A stretch of DNA of 53,844 bases from Pseudomaricurvus albidus (GCF_018863235.1 NZ_JAHKRS010000015.1:1-53844), one strand, 5' to 3'. Shown: positions 9,276 through 18,488, counted from the stretch's first letter. Program-made: numbers and translations. The notes: a model not told the origin generated them from the letters alone.

Positions 9276-9405
9276 TTTTATTTTTTTGAAATAGACTTTA
9301 ATACTAATCTCTGTCGTACGGAACTAGGAGGGGGAGGGGGGCATTGCCAGCTGATGGTCTAGTGTTGGAAATATTGATCACTTTCTGCTGACACCCTCTA
9401 GGTAC

Positions 9406-9420
9406 GTTCAATCCTTGAAC
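9406..9420. promoter_or_regulatory. Operator dyad 1 of the EPS operon
   Basis: GTTCAATCCTTGAAC has perfect 6-bp arms (GTTCAA/TTGAAC) around 3 bp. Its right arm is also the -35 hexamer of the promoter below. It is a probable binding site for the MarR-type protein encoded 54 bp downstream. The binder is inference. Confidence 0.6.
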
Positions 9421-9443
9421 ACACCTATTTCGACCTATATAAT
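9415..9443 (+). promoter_or_regulatory. Sigma-70 promoter of the MarR/EPS operon
   Basis: A -35 TTGAAC (9415-9420) is followed by a 17-bp spacer and a perfect -10 TATAAT (9438-9443). Transcription should start near 9450, within the second dyad, about 25 bp before the GTG start of the regulator. Confidence 0.7.
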
Positions 9444-9448
9444 CCCCC

Positions 9449-9463
9449 GTTCATTCATTGAAC
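9449..9463. promoter_or_regulatory. Operator dyad 2 of the EPS operon
   Basis: GTTCATTCATTGAAC repeats the GTTCA-N5-TGAAC pattern of the first dyad, with centres 43 bp apart, close to four helical turns. It covers the expected transcription start, so occupancy should block initiation. Confidence 0.6.
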
Positions 9464-9473
9464 GCATACTCCC

Positions 9474-9800
9474 GTGGCCGACGAAATCCACTTCAAAATC
9501 CTCCGCCTGCTCGAGGCCGACCCCCATGTATCCCAGCGACAGCTATCGGATGAATTAGGCGTCAGTCTTGGTAAGGTCAACTATTGCCTGCGGGCCCTGG
9601 TTGAGAAGGGGCTGCTGAAGGCCAATAACTTCAAAAATCACAAGAACAAGTCTGCCTACGCCTATTTGCTGACCCCCTCTGGTATTCAGGAAAGGGCCTC
9701 TTTGGCGCGTCGCTTCCTGAAAATCAAAATGGCCGAATATGAACGGCTCAAAAAGGAAATCGAAGAGCTTGGGCTAGAGAGCTCCAAGGACAAATCATGA
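9474..9800 (+). CDS. MarR-family EPS-associated transcriptional regulator
   Basis: This 108-residue winged-helix protein ([26 protein letters not shown], then [15 protein letters not shown]) matches the short MarR-type family found at the head of exopolysaccharide operons. The helix-turn-helix spans about residues 20-45 and the wing 50-70. The C-terminal 30 residues are a charged helix suited to dimerisation. The start is GTG. Its last 4 bp overlap ugd (ATGA), so it is the first gene of that operon. The paired dyads around its own promoter point to autoregulation of the whole polysaccharide operon. The inducing signal is unknown. Confidence 0.85.
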   Translation: MADEIHFKILRLLEADPHVSQRQLSDELGVSLGKVNYCLRALVEKGLLKANNFKNHKNKSAYAYLLTPSGIQERASLARRFLKIKMAEYERLKKEIEELGLESSKDKS

Positions 9801-10966
9801 AAAAAATCGCCGTCGCTGGGACAGGCTATGTGGGCCTGTCCAACGCTGTGCTGTTGGCGCAGCACAATGAGGTTGTCGCTCTGGATCTGGATCTGGGCAA
9901 GGTGGACATGCTGAACCAGAAGCGTTCACCCATCCAGGATGCCGAGATTACCCATTACCTCGAAAATACCTCCTTAACTCTGCAGGCGACTCTGGATAAA
10001 GAGGTGGCTTATCAAGGGGCGGATATAGTCATTATCGCCACACCGACAGATTACGATCCGATGACCAACTACTTTGATACCCACACCGTAGAATCGGTGA
10101 TTCAGGATGTGGTTGCGATCAATCCTGATGCCTTGATGGTGATCAAGTCCACCGTTCCCGTTGGCTATACCGCTTCAATTAAAGAACGATTCGATACCGG
10201 AAATATCCTGTTTTCTCCCGAATTCCTGCGGGAGGGTAAAGCCCTTTACGACAACTTGTACCCCTCCAGAATTATTGTGGGCGAGCAGTCCGAAAGGGCG
10301 CAAGAATTTGCCAGCCTACTGCAGCAAGGGGCCGTCAAAGAAGATATACCGTTACTGTTTACCGACAGTACCGAGGCAGAGGCCATTAAGCTATTTGCCA
10401 ATACCTACCTGGCCATGCGGGTGGCCTACTTTAATGAGCTGGATACCTACGCCGAAACTCATGGCCTGGATTCTGCCCACATTATCGAAGGGGTAGGACT
10501 GGACCCCCGTATAGGGATGCACTACAACAACCCCTCATTTGGTTATGGCGGTTACTGCCTGCCGAAAGACACCAAACAGCTTTTGGCCAACTACGACGAT
10601 GTGCCCAGTAATCTGATTAAAGCCATTGTAGATGCCAACACCACCCGCAAAGACTTTATTGCAGATTCGATTTTACGTCGAAACCCCAAAGTCGTTGGTG
10701 TCTACCGTTTGGTGATGAAGACAGGTTCTGATAATTTCCGGCAATCCGCAATCCAGGGTGTGATGAAGCGGATCAAAGCAAAAGGGATCGAAGTGGTCAT
10801 CTATGAACCTGAATTACAGGAAGAAACCTTCTTTAACTCCCGTGTTATTCGAGACCTGAAAGAGTTTAAACAACTCAGTGATGTGGTGTTGGCTAACCGC
10901 CGCTCTGAAAACCTGAGTGATATCGACGATAAAGTCTATACGCGCGATTTGTTTGGAAGTGATTAA
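9797..10966 (+). CDS. ugd: UDP-glucose 6-dehydrogenase
   Basis: The 389-residue enzyme oxidises UDP-glucose to UDP-glucuronate with NAD. It shows the N-terminal Rossmann motif [13 protein letters not shown], the [14 protein letters not shown] loop, STVPVGYT, the [19 protein letters not shown] motif and the catalytic Cys254 in [11 protein letters not shown]. Length and the C-terminal EPELQEE...SRVIRDL are those of the compact Ugd found in enterobacterial capsule clusters. It overlaps the regulator gene by 4 bp and is 3 bp from the epimerase gene. It supplies uronic acid for the polysaccharide built by the genes that follow. UDP-ManNAc and GDP-mannose dehydrogenases belong to the same superfamily, but the motif set fits Ugd best. 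Confidence 0.92.
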   Translation: MKKIAVAGTGYVGLSNAVLLAQHNEVVALDLDLGKVDMLNQKRSPIQDAEITHYLENTSLTLQATLDKEVAYQGADIVIIATPTDYDPMTNYFDTHTVESVIQDVVAINPDALMVIKSTVPVGYTASIKERFDTGNILFSPEFLREGKALYDNLYPSRIIVGEQSERAQEFASLLQQGAVKEDIPLLFTDSTEAEAIKLFANTYLAMRVAYFNELDTYAETHGLDSAHIIEGVGLDPRIGMHYNNPSFGYGGYCLPKDTKQLLANYDDVPSNLIKAIVDANTTRKDFIADSILRRNPKVVGVYRLVMKTGSDNFRQSAIQGVMKRIKAKGIEVVIYEPELQEETFFNSRVIRDLKEFKQLSDVVLANRRSENLSDIDDKVYTRDLFGSD

Positions 10967-10969
10967 TTT

Positions 10970-11980
10970 ATGAATATTCTTGTTACCGGATCTGCCGGTT
11001 TTATCGGTTTTCATTTGGCGCAGGCGCTGTTACGAGCCGGGCACAGTGTTGTTGGTATCGATAACCTCAATGACTATTATGACCCAACTCTAAAGCAAAG
11101 CCGCCTTGCAGAAATTAACCGATTGGTGTCCGAGATAGGCGTTACTGCTGAGTATCAGTTTATTAAGCTGGACCTAGCAGATCAAAAAGGCATGGAATCT
11201 CTGTTCTCAGAACATACCTTTGACGTGGTTGTAAACCTGGCTGCTCAGGCTGGAGTTCGTTACTCCCTTGAAAACCCACGGGCTTATGTCGATGCTAATT
11301 TAGTGGGCTTTACTAATATTCTGGAAGGCTGCCGCCAACAGAACGTTAAACACTTAGTATACGCATCATCCAGCTCAGTTTACGGTATGAACACCAAGCA
11401 GCCGTTCAGCACTGAAGATCGGGTGGATTATCCAATCAGTTTGTATGCGGCCACCAAGAAATCCAATGAATTGATGGCGCACACCTACAGCCATTTATTC
11501 AACTTGCCAACAACCGGGCTACGTTTTTTTACCGTCTACGGCCCGTGGGGCAGACCGGATATGGCAGCGTTTAAATTTACCAAGGCCATACTCGACGGCA
11601 ACCCCATTGATGTTTACAACAACGGCGAGATGAAGCGCGATTTTACTTACATCGACGACATCATCGAAGGTGTGGTTCGGGTGATCAACAAAATTCCAGA
11701 GCCTTACAACTGTTCAGAAACCAATGTTCAGGCTCCCTATAAGGTCTACAACATAGGTAATAACCAGCCGGTCACCTTGCGACGATTTATCCAAGCGATT
11801 GAGGCGGGTTGTGGCAAAAAAGCGGTTGAAAACCTGATGCCCATGCAAGCGGGGGACGTACCCATTACCTATGCGGATGTGGATGATCTGATTAAGGATG
11901 TGGGTTTTAAACCATCTACCTCTATTGAGACTGGTATTCAGAATTTTGTGGATTGGTATCGTGGTTTTAATGGTAATTAA
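10970..11980 (+). CDS. UDP-glucuronate 4-epimerase-like NAD-dependent epimerase
   Basis: This 336-residue extended SDR has GSAGFIGFHLA at residues 7-17, the IDNLNDYYDP motif typical of uronate epimerases, NLAAQAGVRYSLENP, and catalytic Tyr159/Lys163 in LYAATKK. FFTVYGPWGRPDMA is characteristic of the CapI/WbpU-type UDP-glucuronate (or UDP-glucose) 4-epimerases. It probably interconverts UDP-GlcA and UDP-GalA, so together with Ugd the operon can supply galacturonic acid. The gene starts 3 bp after ugd. GC content is visibly higher in this three-gene head than in the glycosyltransferase genes that follow. Confidence 0.9.
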   Translation: MNILVTGSAGFIGFHLAQALLRAGHSVVGIDNLNDYYDPTLKQSRLAEINRLVSEIGVTAEYQFIKLDLADQKGMESLFSEHTFDVVVNLAAQAGVRYSLENPRAYVDANLVGFTNILEGCRQQNVKHLVYASSSSVYGMNTKQPFSTEDRVDYPISLYAATKKSNELMAHTYSHLFNLPTTGLRFFTVYGPWGRPDMAAFKFTKAILDGNPIDVYNNGEMKRDFTYIDDIIEGVVRVINKIPEPYNCSETNVQAPYKVYNIGNNQPVTLRRFIQAIEAGCGKKAVENLMPMQAGDVPITYADVDDLIKDVGFKPSTSIETGIQNFVDWYRGFNGN

Positions 11981-12000
11981 TGGATTAAGATAACTATTAT

Positions 12001-13107
12001 ATGAAAAAAGCGCTGTTTTACATTCGTTCTATCTCAGGAGGAGCTGGAAAGAATTTTATCTTTGTTGCTAACGAGATGGCTCAACATGGTTGGTTTGTTG
12101 AAGTTAATTATTGTCGAGGCGAGCAAACTTATATTGATGCAATCGATTCAAGTGTCACAAAGGTTAGATTAAAGCATGAGAATGTTTTTTTAGTGCTGTT
12201 AATCTTATTTAAAAAACTACTTGGAAGAAACTTCGATGCTGTGTTTTCTACGGGCATAGCAAACAATGTATTAGTGATCCTTGCGTCTTTTGTCAGTCGG
12301 TTTCGTGGGAAAGTCATTGTTCGAGAAGCGTTGTCTTTAAAAGCATATAAGATTAAACCCCCACGCCTACTTTTCGCTTTTAGAATGATTTATCGATTGT
12401 CTAGCTGGCTAAATAAACCCCATGTCATTAATTTAAATCTGGCGATGGAGAAAGACTTTGAAGAATCAGGATGTGGCGGTGAAAAACTGATTAGGCATGT
12501 TATTGGAAATCCAGTATCAGTTCAGAAAATAAGGTATCGTTCTCTTAAAGAATATGAGTTGCCAGAGTGGATTAAAAATCGGACCTGTAAAATTGTTGCG
12601 GTTGGTCGATTAGTGAAGGAAAAGGATTTTCATAAGGCGATAGATGTAATTCGACTTTTATCAAAAGATATTTCTTGTGGTTTGTTAATACTTGGTGAAG
12701 GCCCTCTTAAAGAGAAGCTTCAAGAGTATATTGATGATTGCGGCATGCATGAAAACATAGAATTGTTGGGTTTTCAGGAAAATCCTTATGCAGTTATCAG
12801 TGCTTGTGATCTTTTATTGTCGACCTCTAAAGCCGAAGGGCAGCCTAATGCTATTCTGGAGGCGCTAGCATTGTCAAAGCCTATAGTGGCTTACGATTGT
12901 TCCACTGGCCCTAAAGAAATTGTTGAAAAGTACAGTGCGGGTGTTTTGGTAGAAAGTGATGAGGTCAATTTGTACGTCGACGCTATCAAAACTCTTTTGT
13001 CAAATAACTTTGAAATTCTCAAGGAGTCTATAGCGCTATTAGAGAACGATTACTCTGAGTCTGAAATACGTGATTTATATGTCCGATTATTTGAAGGAAA
13101 TGCCTAA
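12001..13107 (+). CDS. Glycosyltransferase family 4
   Basis: A 368-residue GT-B protein. The N-terminus FYIRSISGGAGKNFIFVANEMAQHGW carries the acceptor-side glycine loop. The donor half has VAVGRLVKEKDFHKAID, LLGFQENPYAVISACDLLLSTSKAEGQPNAILEALALSKPIVAYDCSTGPKEIV with the conserved E-x7-E arrangement. It is cytoplasmic, with no clear membrane helix. The gene is AT-rich, unlike the ugd/epimerase pair 20 bp upstream, which suggests a different origin. The donor sugar cannot be deduced. From context it adds one residue of the uronic-acid-containing repeat unit. Confidence 0.85.
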   Translation: MKKALFYIRSISGGAGKNFIFVANEMAQHGWFVEVNYCRGEQTYIDAIDSSVTKVRLKHENVFLVLLILFKKLLGRNFDAVFSTGIANNVLVILASFVSRFRGKVIVREALSLKAYKIKPPRLLFAFRMIYRLSSWLNKPHVINLNLAMEKDFEESGCGGEKLIRHVIGNPVSVQKIRYRSLKEYELPEWIKNRTCKIVAVGRLVKEKDFHKAIDVIRLLSKDISCGLLILGEGPLKEKLQEYIDDCGMHENIELLGFQENPYAVISACDLLLSTSKAEGQPNAILEALALSKPIVAYDCSTGPKEIVEKYSAGVLVESDEVNLYVDAIKTLLSNNFEILKESIALLENDYSESEIRDLYVRLFEGNA

Positions 13108-13155
13108 GTGGAATGTAAGTATCAGTTAGTGCTTTTGAGGCTAGGTGTTGTTTAA

Positions 13156-14655
13156 ATGGTGATGGCAGACTCTAAAGTAAAGGTGAATAAAAAGCAGCTG
13201 TCCAGAAAGGTATTTTCATCCATGAGCTGGATGGTTTTGTCGGTCTTTTTCAAGATGGCATTGCAATTATTATTTTTATCGATCATGGCCAGGCTCTTAA
13301 TGCCTCAGGATTATGGCGTTATGGCATCGGCTATGATTGTAATGTCATTCGCTACTCTTCTATCTGATGTTGGGGTTGGTAAAGCGGTGGTTCAGATTGA
13401 AACTCTGACGCCTAAACATATCAGTAGTGCCTTTTCATTTAGTGTGTTTGTTGGGGTAGGTGCATCTTTACTGGTTTATTTACTGTCAACGTATATATCT
13501 AATTTTTTCTCCATGCCCGAGCTTGATCTGGTCTTGGAGGTGTTGTCGATCTCTTTTTTGATTCGAGGGTTGTCAGTCATTTCGGAAGCGTTAATTGTAA
13601 GAGAAATGCATTTTAAATCTCTGGCGATAAGAGATGTTTTATCATATTTGGGTGGGTACGGCGTCGTAGGGTGTATGTTGGCTTACTTAAATTATGGTGT
13701 TTGGGCGCTGGTTGCTGCACACGTTTCCACTGAACTTATAAGAAGTGTTTGGTTGATAATTCAAAAGCCTCATGACAAGAGCCTTCGTTTTGAATTGGTG
13801 CCATTGAAAGCCTTATTGGTTTATGGGGGAGGCTCATCCCTGGCATCTTTCTTTAATACAGTAGCTAGCAAGGTTGATCAGGTCATTATCGGTCGCTATA
13901 TGAGCTCTGAAACTTTAGGGTTATATAATCGATCAGCCCAGTTGATGACTATGCCTGCGAGTATTTTTGGAACGGTAATTTCGAAAGTTTTGTTTCCGGC
14001 GTTTTCAATTCTTCAGGCCGATAAAGAAAAGTTGTCTGCAGCCCATTTTAAAGGTGTGTATTTGACAGCACTGCTAGTGGCACCTGCAAGTGTGGTTTTG
14101 TATGTTTTTTCTCAAGAGCTAATTTTTATTCTTTTAGGGCATGATTGGGAAGGGGCTGTTCCTTTATTTGAAATTTTGGCCATAGGAATATATTTTCGCC
14201 TGGGCTATAAAATTAATGGTGAATTTGCCCGGGCGGTAGGGAAAGTTTATAAGCTTTCTTATGTACAGTTCAAATTTGCGTTTTTTGTATTTTGTGGCTG
14301 TTTTTGGGGAAAGGCCTATGGTGTAGAAGGTGTTGCTTATGGCCTTTTGGCTGCCCTTATTTTGCATTATATATTTATGACTCGTTTGGGTTTGAGTGTA
14401 ACTGGATTGGGTTTTGGAAAGTTTTTGCTGAGTCATGTCCCAGGAATCGTCATTTCTCTTTGTGTTTATTTTTCTTTAAGTCTGGTTAAACTTGTATTTA
14501 GTGATTTAAATATAGGAGAAGTGGCTACTTTTTTGGTCGGTTCTATTGTTTCAGTAATCGTATGGTTTTTGTGCGTTTTTTTGTTGAGTAAGAATCAGCT
14601 TGGTTATCCAATTGTATGGTTTTTTTATTTGATGTTTAAAAAGAGTAAGGTATGA
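13156..14655 (+). CDS. Wzx/WzxC-like polysaccharide flippase (MOP superfamily)
   Basis: This 499-residue protein is hydrophobic through its length, with about 12-14 helices. It opens with KVFSSMSWMVLSVFFKMALQLLFLSIMARLLMPQDYGVMA, the signature of the PST/WzxC branch of MOP exporters. VGVGKAVVQIETLTPKHISSAF and DQVIIGRYMSSETLGLYNRSAQLM are further family hallmarks. It should flip the completed lipid-linked repeat unit, or a larger precursor, across the inner membrane. The start is ATG 13156, with another in-frame ATG 6 bp later. The stop overlaps the next gene's ATG. No Wzy polymerase or Wza/Wzc export genes are visible in the window. Confidence 0.9.
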   Translation: MVMADSKVKVNKKQLSRKVFSSMSWMVLSVFFKMALQLLFLSIMARLLMPQDYGVMASAMIVMSFATLLSDVGVGKAVVQIETLTPKHISSAFSFSVFVGVGASLLVYLLSTYISNFFSMPELDLVLEVLSISFLIRGLSVISEALIVREMHFKSLAIRDVLSYLGGYGVVGCMLAYLNYGVWALVAAHVSTELIRSVWLIIQKPHDKSLRFELVPLKALLVYGGGSSLASFFNTVASKVDQVIIGRYMSSETLGLYNRSAQLMTMPASIFGTVISKVLFPAFSILQADKEKLSAAHFKGVYLTALLVAPASVVLYVFSQELIFILLGHDWEGAVPLFEILAIGIYFRLGYKINGEFARAVGKVYKLSYVQFKFAFFVFCGCFWGKAYGVEGVAYGLLAALILHYIFMTRLGLSVTGLGFGKFLLSHVPGIVISLCVYFSLSLVKLVFSDLNIGEVATFLVGSIVSVIVWFLCVFLLSKNQLGYPIVWFFYLMFKKSKV

Positions 14656-15389
14656 CTTTTGTTCGTAAGATGTTAATAAGTGTTCGGAATTTTTTTATAA
14701 AACAAAAACCATTTTTTTCTGGTTACAATAAAAAGTTTCCAGTGAATATGGCCAATTCCAGGTGTGCAATTTCTCATAGCGGAAAGTTTATATATTTCAG
14801 GATACCAAAGTCCGCCAACTCTACAGTAGTGGCCTCCTTAAGTTATGCTGAAACTGGTGTGTTGCCAAGTGAACAGGCAGATATTCGGAAGATTAAAAAG
14901 TCGTACAGTCTACCTAGTACAGTCAGTCGATCTGATATGGGTTCAGTTAACGATTATTATAAATTCAGCATTGTGAGAAATCCTTACACGCGAATTGTTT
15001 CAGCTTATGTTGATAAAGTACATCGAGGGAAGCCTGAGAAGGCTAAGGTAGCCAGGTATTTTTCCAGAGATGTGAATGAGCATATTTCTTTCGATGAGTT
15101 TCTAAGTTATTTAGAAAGTGGTGGAATCTATGAGGATGCTCATTGGGCTCCTCAGACAGACTTGATTTTCATACCTATTGAAGAGTTGGATTATCTTGGG
15201 AAAATAGAAACTATAGGTAGAGATCTTCCATTTATTCTTAATGAGCTCTTCAAGAAGAGTGATATTGTGGATTGGCGCCCTCATGCAAGCTCTCATGAGA
15301 AGGTAAAGATTGAGCTGGACAGCAACCAGAAGAAAAAAATTTATGCGCTGTATAAAAATGATTTTATTTCTTTGGGATATGATTGTTGA
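14652..15389 (+). CDS. Sulfotransferase (Sulfotransfer_2-like), first of three
   Basis: The 245-residue protein has both PAPS-binding signatures: the 5'-phosphosulfate loop FRIPKSANSTVVAS at about residues 49-62 and the 3'-phosphate site IVRNPYTRIVSAYVDK at 107-122. HWAPQTDLI and LDYLGKIETI later in the sequence match the carbohydrate sulfotransferase group related to animal HNK-1/chondroitin enzymes. It should transfer sulfate from PAPS to a sugar hydroxyl in the cytoplasm before flipping. Its ATG overlaps the flippase stop (ATGA), a sign of tight coupling between transport and sulfation. It differs from the third sulfotransferase but clearly shares ancestry with it. Confidence 0.88.
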   Translation: MTFVRKMLISVRNFFIKQKPFFSGYNKKFPVNMANSRCAISHSGKFIYFRIPKSANSTVVASLSYAETGVLPSEQADIRKIKKSYSLPSTVSRSDMGSVNDYYKFSIVRNPYTRIVSAYVDKVHRGKPEKAKVARYFSRDVNEHISFDEFLSYLESGGIYEDAHWAPQTDLIFIPIEELDYLGKIETIGRDLPFILNELFKKSDIVDWRPHASSHEKVKIELDSNQKKKIYALYKNDFISLGYDC

Positions 15390-15402
15390 GGTTTAGGGTG
15401 TT

Positions 15403-16314
15403 ATGTCTGACTTAAATAATCATGAAGGTTTACGTCCTGTTTTTATTGGTGGTTGCGGTAGAAGTGGAACCACGATGCTTGCATCTTTATTGGGAGCTGT
15501 AGAAGGTGCAGTGGTAACGCCTGAGTCCCAGTTTAAAATTGATTACCTCTACGATGAGAGAAATACTTTAAATTATAAAAACCTATGGCGCCTTAAGACG
15601 TGGGATTTGTCAATTGATAGATTTAAAGAGCTGGCTAGGACTTCCGCTAGTAAACAACTGGCTCTTGAGAGCTTGGTGAGAGAATATTCGTTTCAGCACT
15701 CTGGGAGTGTTCCTTGCTACTGGATAGATCATACTCCTGACAATATTCGTTACGTTGATCTACTGCTAGAAAATTTCAAGGTAGCAAAATTTATCAATAT
15801 TGTGAGAGATGGTAGGGCGGTGGCATCCTCCATGATGAGGCTGAAGTGGGGGGCGGATACTATTTATGAGGCGTCAGAATGGTGGCGAGAGCGTGTTGCA
15901 CTTGGGTTTGCTGCAGAGCATGCATTTCCTGATAGGGTGATGACCGTCAGCTATGAGAAAATATTAAACAATCCTGAAGGTGAGCTTCGTCGATTGTGTG
16001 AATTTATTGGAATTAAATATACAGCTAAAATGTTGCAAGGTACTGGATTTAGAATGCCTGATTACCGCCGAGAACAGCATTTATTGGTTGGAAGTCCACC
16101 GGATAGTTCCAGAATTGAGGCATGGAAAAGCGAGTTAATGCACTCTGAAATCGAAATTTTTGAAACAATTTCATCTCAGTACCTTAAGGCGTTGGGTTAT
16201 CAACTTTCTGGAGCCGATATTAAAAGAAGTAGCGTTGGATCAGTTTTAAAACGTAAGCTTCAAGTACGCCCTTTTATTTTGTCTATGATGCGTAAAGTCA
16301 AAGGCTGGAAGTAA
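15403..16314 (+). CDS. Sulfotransferase (Sulfotransfer_1/3-like), second of three
   Basis: This 303-residue protein uses a different version of the sulfotransferase fold: the P-loop-like GGCGRSGTTMLASLL at 16-30 and INIVRDGRAVASSMMRLKW at 131-149, which bind the 5'-phosphosulfate and 3'-phosphate of PAPS. EASEWWRERV and the later YEKILNNPEGELRRLCEFIG are classic for this family. It is cytoplasmic, 13 bp downstream of the first sulfotransferase. A structurally distinct enzyme next to two HNK-1-like ones suggests that separate hydroxyls are sulfated. A 200-bp gap with no recognised feature separates it from the next gene. Confidence 0.88.
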   Translation: MSDLNNHEGLRPVFIGGCGRSGTTMLASLLGAVEGAVVTPESQFKIDYLYDERNTLNYKNLWRLKTWDLSIDRFKELARTSASKQLALESLVREYSFQHSGSVPCYWIDHTPDNIRYVDLLLENFKVAKFINIVRDGRAVASSMMRLKWGADTIYEASEWWRERVALGFAAEHAFPDRVMTVSYEKILNNPEGELRRLCEFIGIKYTAKMLQGTGFRMPDYRREQHLLVGSPPDSSRIEAWKSELMHSEIEIFETISSQYLKALGYQLSGADIKRSSVGSVLKRKLQVRPFILSMMRKVKGWK

Positions 16315-16514
16315 TAAGTAATAGCGCGTTTGGATATTGCACTGTTTTGTGGGTGATAAACTCTTACTAAGTTCAGATTTCTAAGAAATTCCTTTCAAGG
16401 AGGTGTTTCTTCTTTGGGCTTAAACTTTCCGGTTGTGAAATAAAGCCGTCATGTTATCAATTTTTATGAAGATTAAGGTTGAAGCCACTTTTCGCTGGCC
16501 TTCAGTATACAATT

Positions 16515-17300
16515 ATGAAAAGACTAATAGACAGAATTACATTAGCTAGCGGATATCTCAATCCTATTGTTTTGGCAAGTGATAGAAGGTTTGATGTACG
16601 TTGCATTCGGCGAGTTGCACCTTCAGTTTTAGTTTGTCATGAATATGAGTTTGTTTATTGCCGTGTTCCCAAGTCCGCAAATACCACAATGCTTAACCTT
16701 CTGTATGAGTCCATTGAAGGTAAGGGTATTAAAGCGTGGGATAGAAATAACCTTACAAGGAGGTATTTTTCTTCGCTAGGTGGGCGGACTCTTTTGAAGG
16801 CGAATGTGCCTCTTAATAATTACTTTTTTTTTACTGTCGTTAGAAATCCATACGACCGGATTTTAAGTGCTTATCTTGATAAGTTTAGTATGCCTGAATA
16901 TAGGGGTCGGTATCCTTCAGTGTACCATCCGAAATATAAAGTGAATCCTGCTGAAAATTATAATTCATTTTTAAAACATCTGGTGTCCTCCAGGCAGTTC
17001 ATGTTTTCAGATCACCATTGGGTGCCTCAGTACCTGTTTTTGTTGCCCAGCTTAGATCGTATTGACTATGTTGGAAAAGTTGAGTCTCTAACATTTGACT
17101 ATAGTGATATTGCCAAGCGCTTAAAATTACCCTTCTTAAAAAAAATAGATTCAAGCTTTAGGGGGCAGGGTGTTTCTACAACCTCATCTACAGAGAAAAG
17201 AGATGTCTTTTATTCGGAAGATATTTTTGGTAGGGAAAACAAAAAAATTGTATCTGAACTTTATGAAAGGGATTTTATTGATTTTGGTTATGAGTTTTAA
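16515..17300 (+). CDS. Sulfotransferase (Sulfotransfer_2-like), third of three
   Basis: From ATG 16515 this is 261 residues. An upstream TTG at 16479 would add 12; neither has a good ribosome binding site. PAPS motifs are YCRVPKSANTTMLNLLYE at 48-65 and FFTVVRNPYDRILSAYLDKF at 105-124. HHWVPQYLFLLPSLDRIDYVGKVESL parallels HWAPQTDLIFIPIEELDYLGKIETI of the first sulfotransferase, so the two are paralogues or two arrivals of one family. The function is sulfate transfer from PAPS to a glycan hydroxyl. Together with its neighbours it points to a multiply sulfated repeat unit. The position of the acceptor hydroxyl is unknown. Confidence 0.87.
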   Translation: MKRLIDRITLASGYLNPIVLASDRRFDVRCIRRVAPSVLVCHEYEFVYCRVPKSANTTMLNLLYESIEGKGIKAWDRNNLTRRYFSSLGGRTLLKANVPLNNYFFFTVVRNPYDRILSAYLDKFSMPEYRGRYPSVYHPKYKVNPAENYNSFLKHLVSSRQFMFSDHHWVPQYLFLLPSLDRIDYVGKVESLTFDYSDIAKRLKLPFLKKIDSSFRGQGVSTTSSTEKRDVFYSEDIFGRENKKIVSELYERDFIDFGYEF

Positions 17301-17330
17301 CCTTGGGGTGAAGTTGGTGGTAATTAATTT

Positions 17331-18386
17331 ATGAGAAAAGTAGCTTTTTTTACATCAATCCCAAAAGACAGAATCACAGGTCCCAGTTACTCTGTTACGC
17401 TTTTGGCAAATAAAGGTCTCGAATTGCAGCTTGCAGAAAGAGCAGTAGTTTTCTCTACCAAGATAAAAAGCCCTGTCAATATTAACTCTCATTCAGTTCG
17501 TCCGATATCTTCATTTTCCCTCTCAGATTTTGATGCTTTTGTTTTTTCTGGTTCTTTTGATATCAAGTTGTGGTGGTTGGCATTAAAGCTGAAGCTACAC
17601 GGGAAAAAATATGTGGTCAGTGCCCGTGGAGGGTTAATGAGGGAGCTTTTCAAAAAAACTCCTCTTAAAAAGGGAATTGCATACCTGTTTTTCGTAAAGC
17701 CTTACTTGAGGGGAGCATCAGCAATCCATTTTCTTATGGATGATGAGCGTTTGAACAGTATTGATATTGGGAAAACGTCTTCTTTTGTGGCCTCGAACTC
17801 TATTAGTGTGCCTGGCGTTGCAGGCGCGGGAGACAAGGAGAACTCGGTCACCTTTATAGGCAGGTTGGATTTATATCACAAAGGGTTAGATGTCTTATCG
17901 GATGGGATTTTATTGTTATATGAAAAGGGTTGGCCAAAAGGGTTTTCGGTAAATATCTTTGGGCCTGACTTTAATGGCGGCCGGCAATATCTAGAAAAAA
18001 AACTAACTTCATTGATTTCTGAGGGCCATGTGAAGTTAGGAGGAGCGGTTACTGGGCCTGAAAAGTGGAGGCTTCTGGGGCAAAGCAAGTTCTTTATCCA
18101 CACTTCACGCTATGAAGGGCAGCCACAATCGGTAATGGAGGCTTTGATAGCTGGGTGCATACCTATTCTTTCAGGGGGTACGAACATGAGCTCCATTATT
18201 GAGGATTTGGGGATTGGCTACCGAATGGGTTCTCTGGATTCAAGCGAAGTGGTCAGAGTACTGGACGAGGCCTCTGAGCTTAATTGCAAAGATGAAGACC
18301 TCGAACGAATCAGGGACTATGGGAAGCAATTGGCAGATGCGGATAGAAATGTAACTACCTTTTATTCTGAGGCTCTTAAAATATAG
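17331..18386 (+). CDS. Glycosyltransferase family 4
   Basis: A 351-residue GT-B enzyme beginning KVAFFTSIPKDRITGPSYSVTLLA. It contains VVSARGGLMREL, VTFIGRLDLYHKGLDVL and FIHTSRYEGQPQSVMEALIAGCIPI, with the two donor-site glutamates (E in RYEGQ and in VMEAL). The ATG follows a weak Shine-Dalgarno-like GGTGAAG. It lies 30 bp after the third sulfotransferase and is AT-rich like it. The donor and linkage are not predictable. From context it extends the sulfated repeat unit. Confidence 0.83.
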   Translation: MRKVAFFTSIPKDRITGPSYSVTLLANKGLELQLAERAVVFSTKIKSPVNINSHSVRPISSFSLSDFDAFVFSGSFDIKLWWLALKLKLHGKKYVVSARGGLMRELFKKTPLKKGIAYLFFVKPYLRGASAIHFLMDDERLNSIDIGKTSSFVASNSISVPGVAGAGDKENSVTFIGRLDLYHKGLDVLSDGILLLYEKGWPKGFSVNIFGPDFNGGRQYLEKKLTSLISEGHVKLGGAVTGPEKWRLLGQSKFFIHTSRYEGQPQSVMEALIAGCIPILSGGTNMSSIIEDLGIGYRMGSLDSSEVVRVLDEASELNCKDEDLERIRDYGKQLADADRNVTTFYSEALKI

Positions 18387-18482
18387 ATACTTTATATTCT
18401 TTAAAGGAATATAGGGTGTCTTTGTAAGAAGCAATACACAATAGAATCAATCTCTAATGAGGTTTGGTTCTCAATTTCTTGT

Positions 18483-18488
18483 TATAAT
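18483..18488 (+). promoter_or_regulatory. Possible -10 element
   Basis: A perfect TATAAT lies 100 bp upstream of the family 2 glycosyltransferase start, in a non-coding gap. No good -35 hexamer is seen at 16-18 bp, so any promoter here is weak or needs an activator. Confidence 0.25.
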
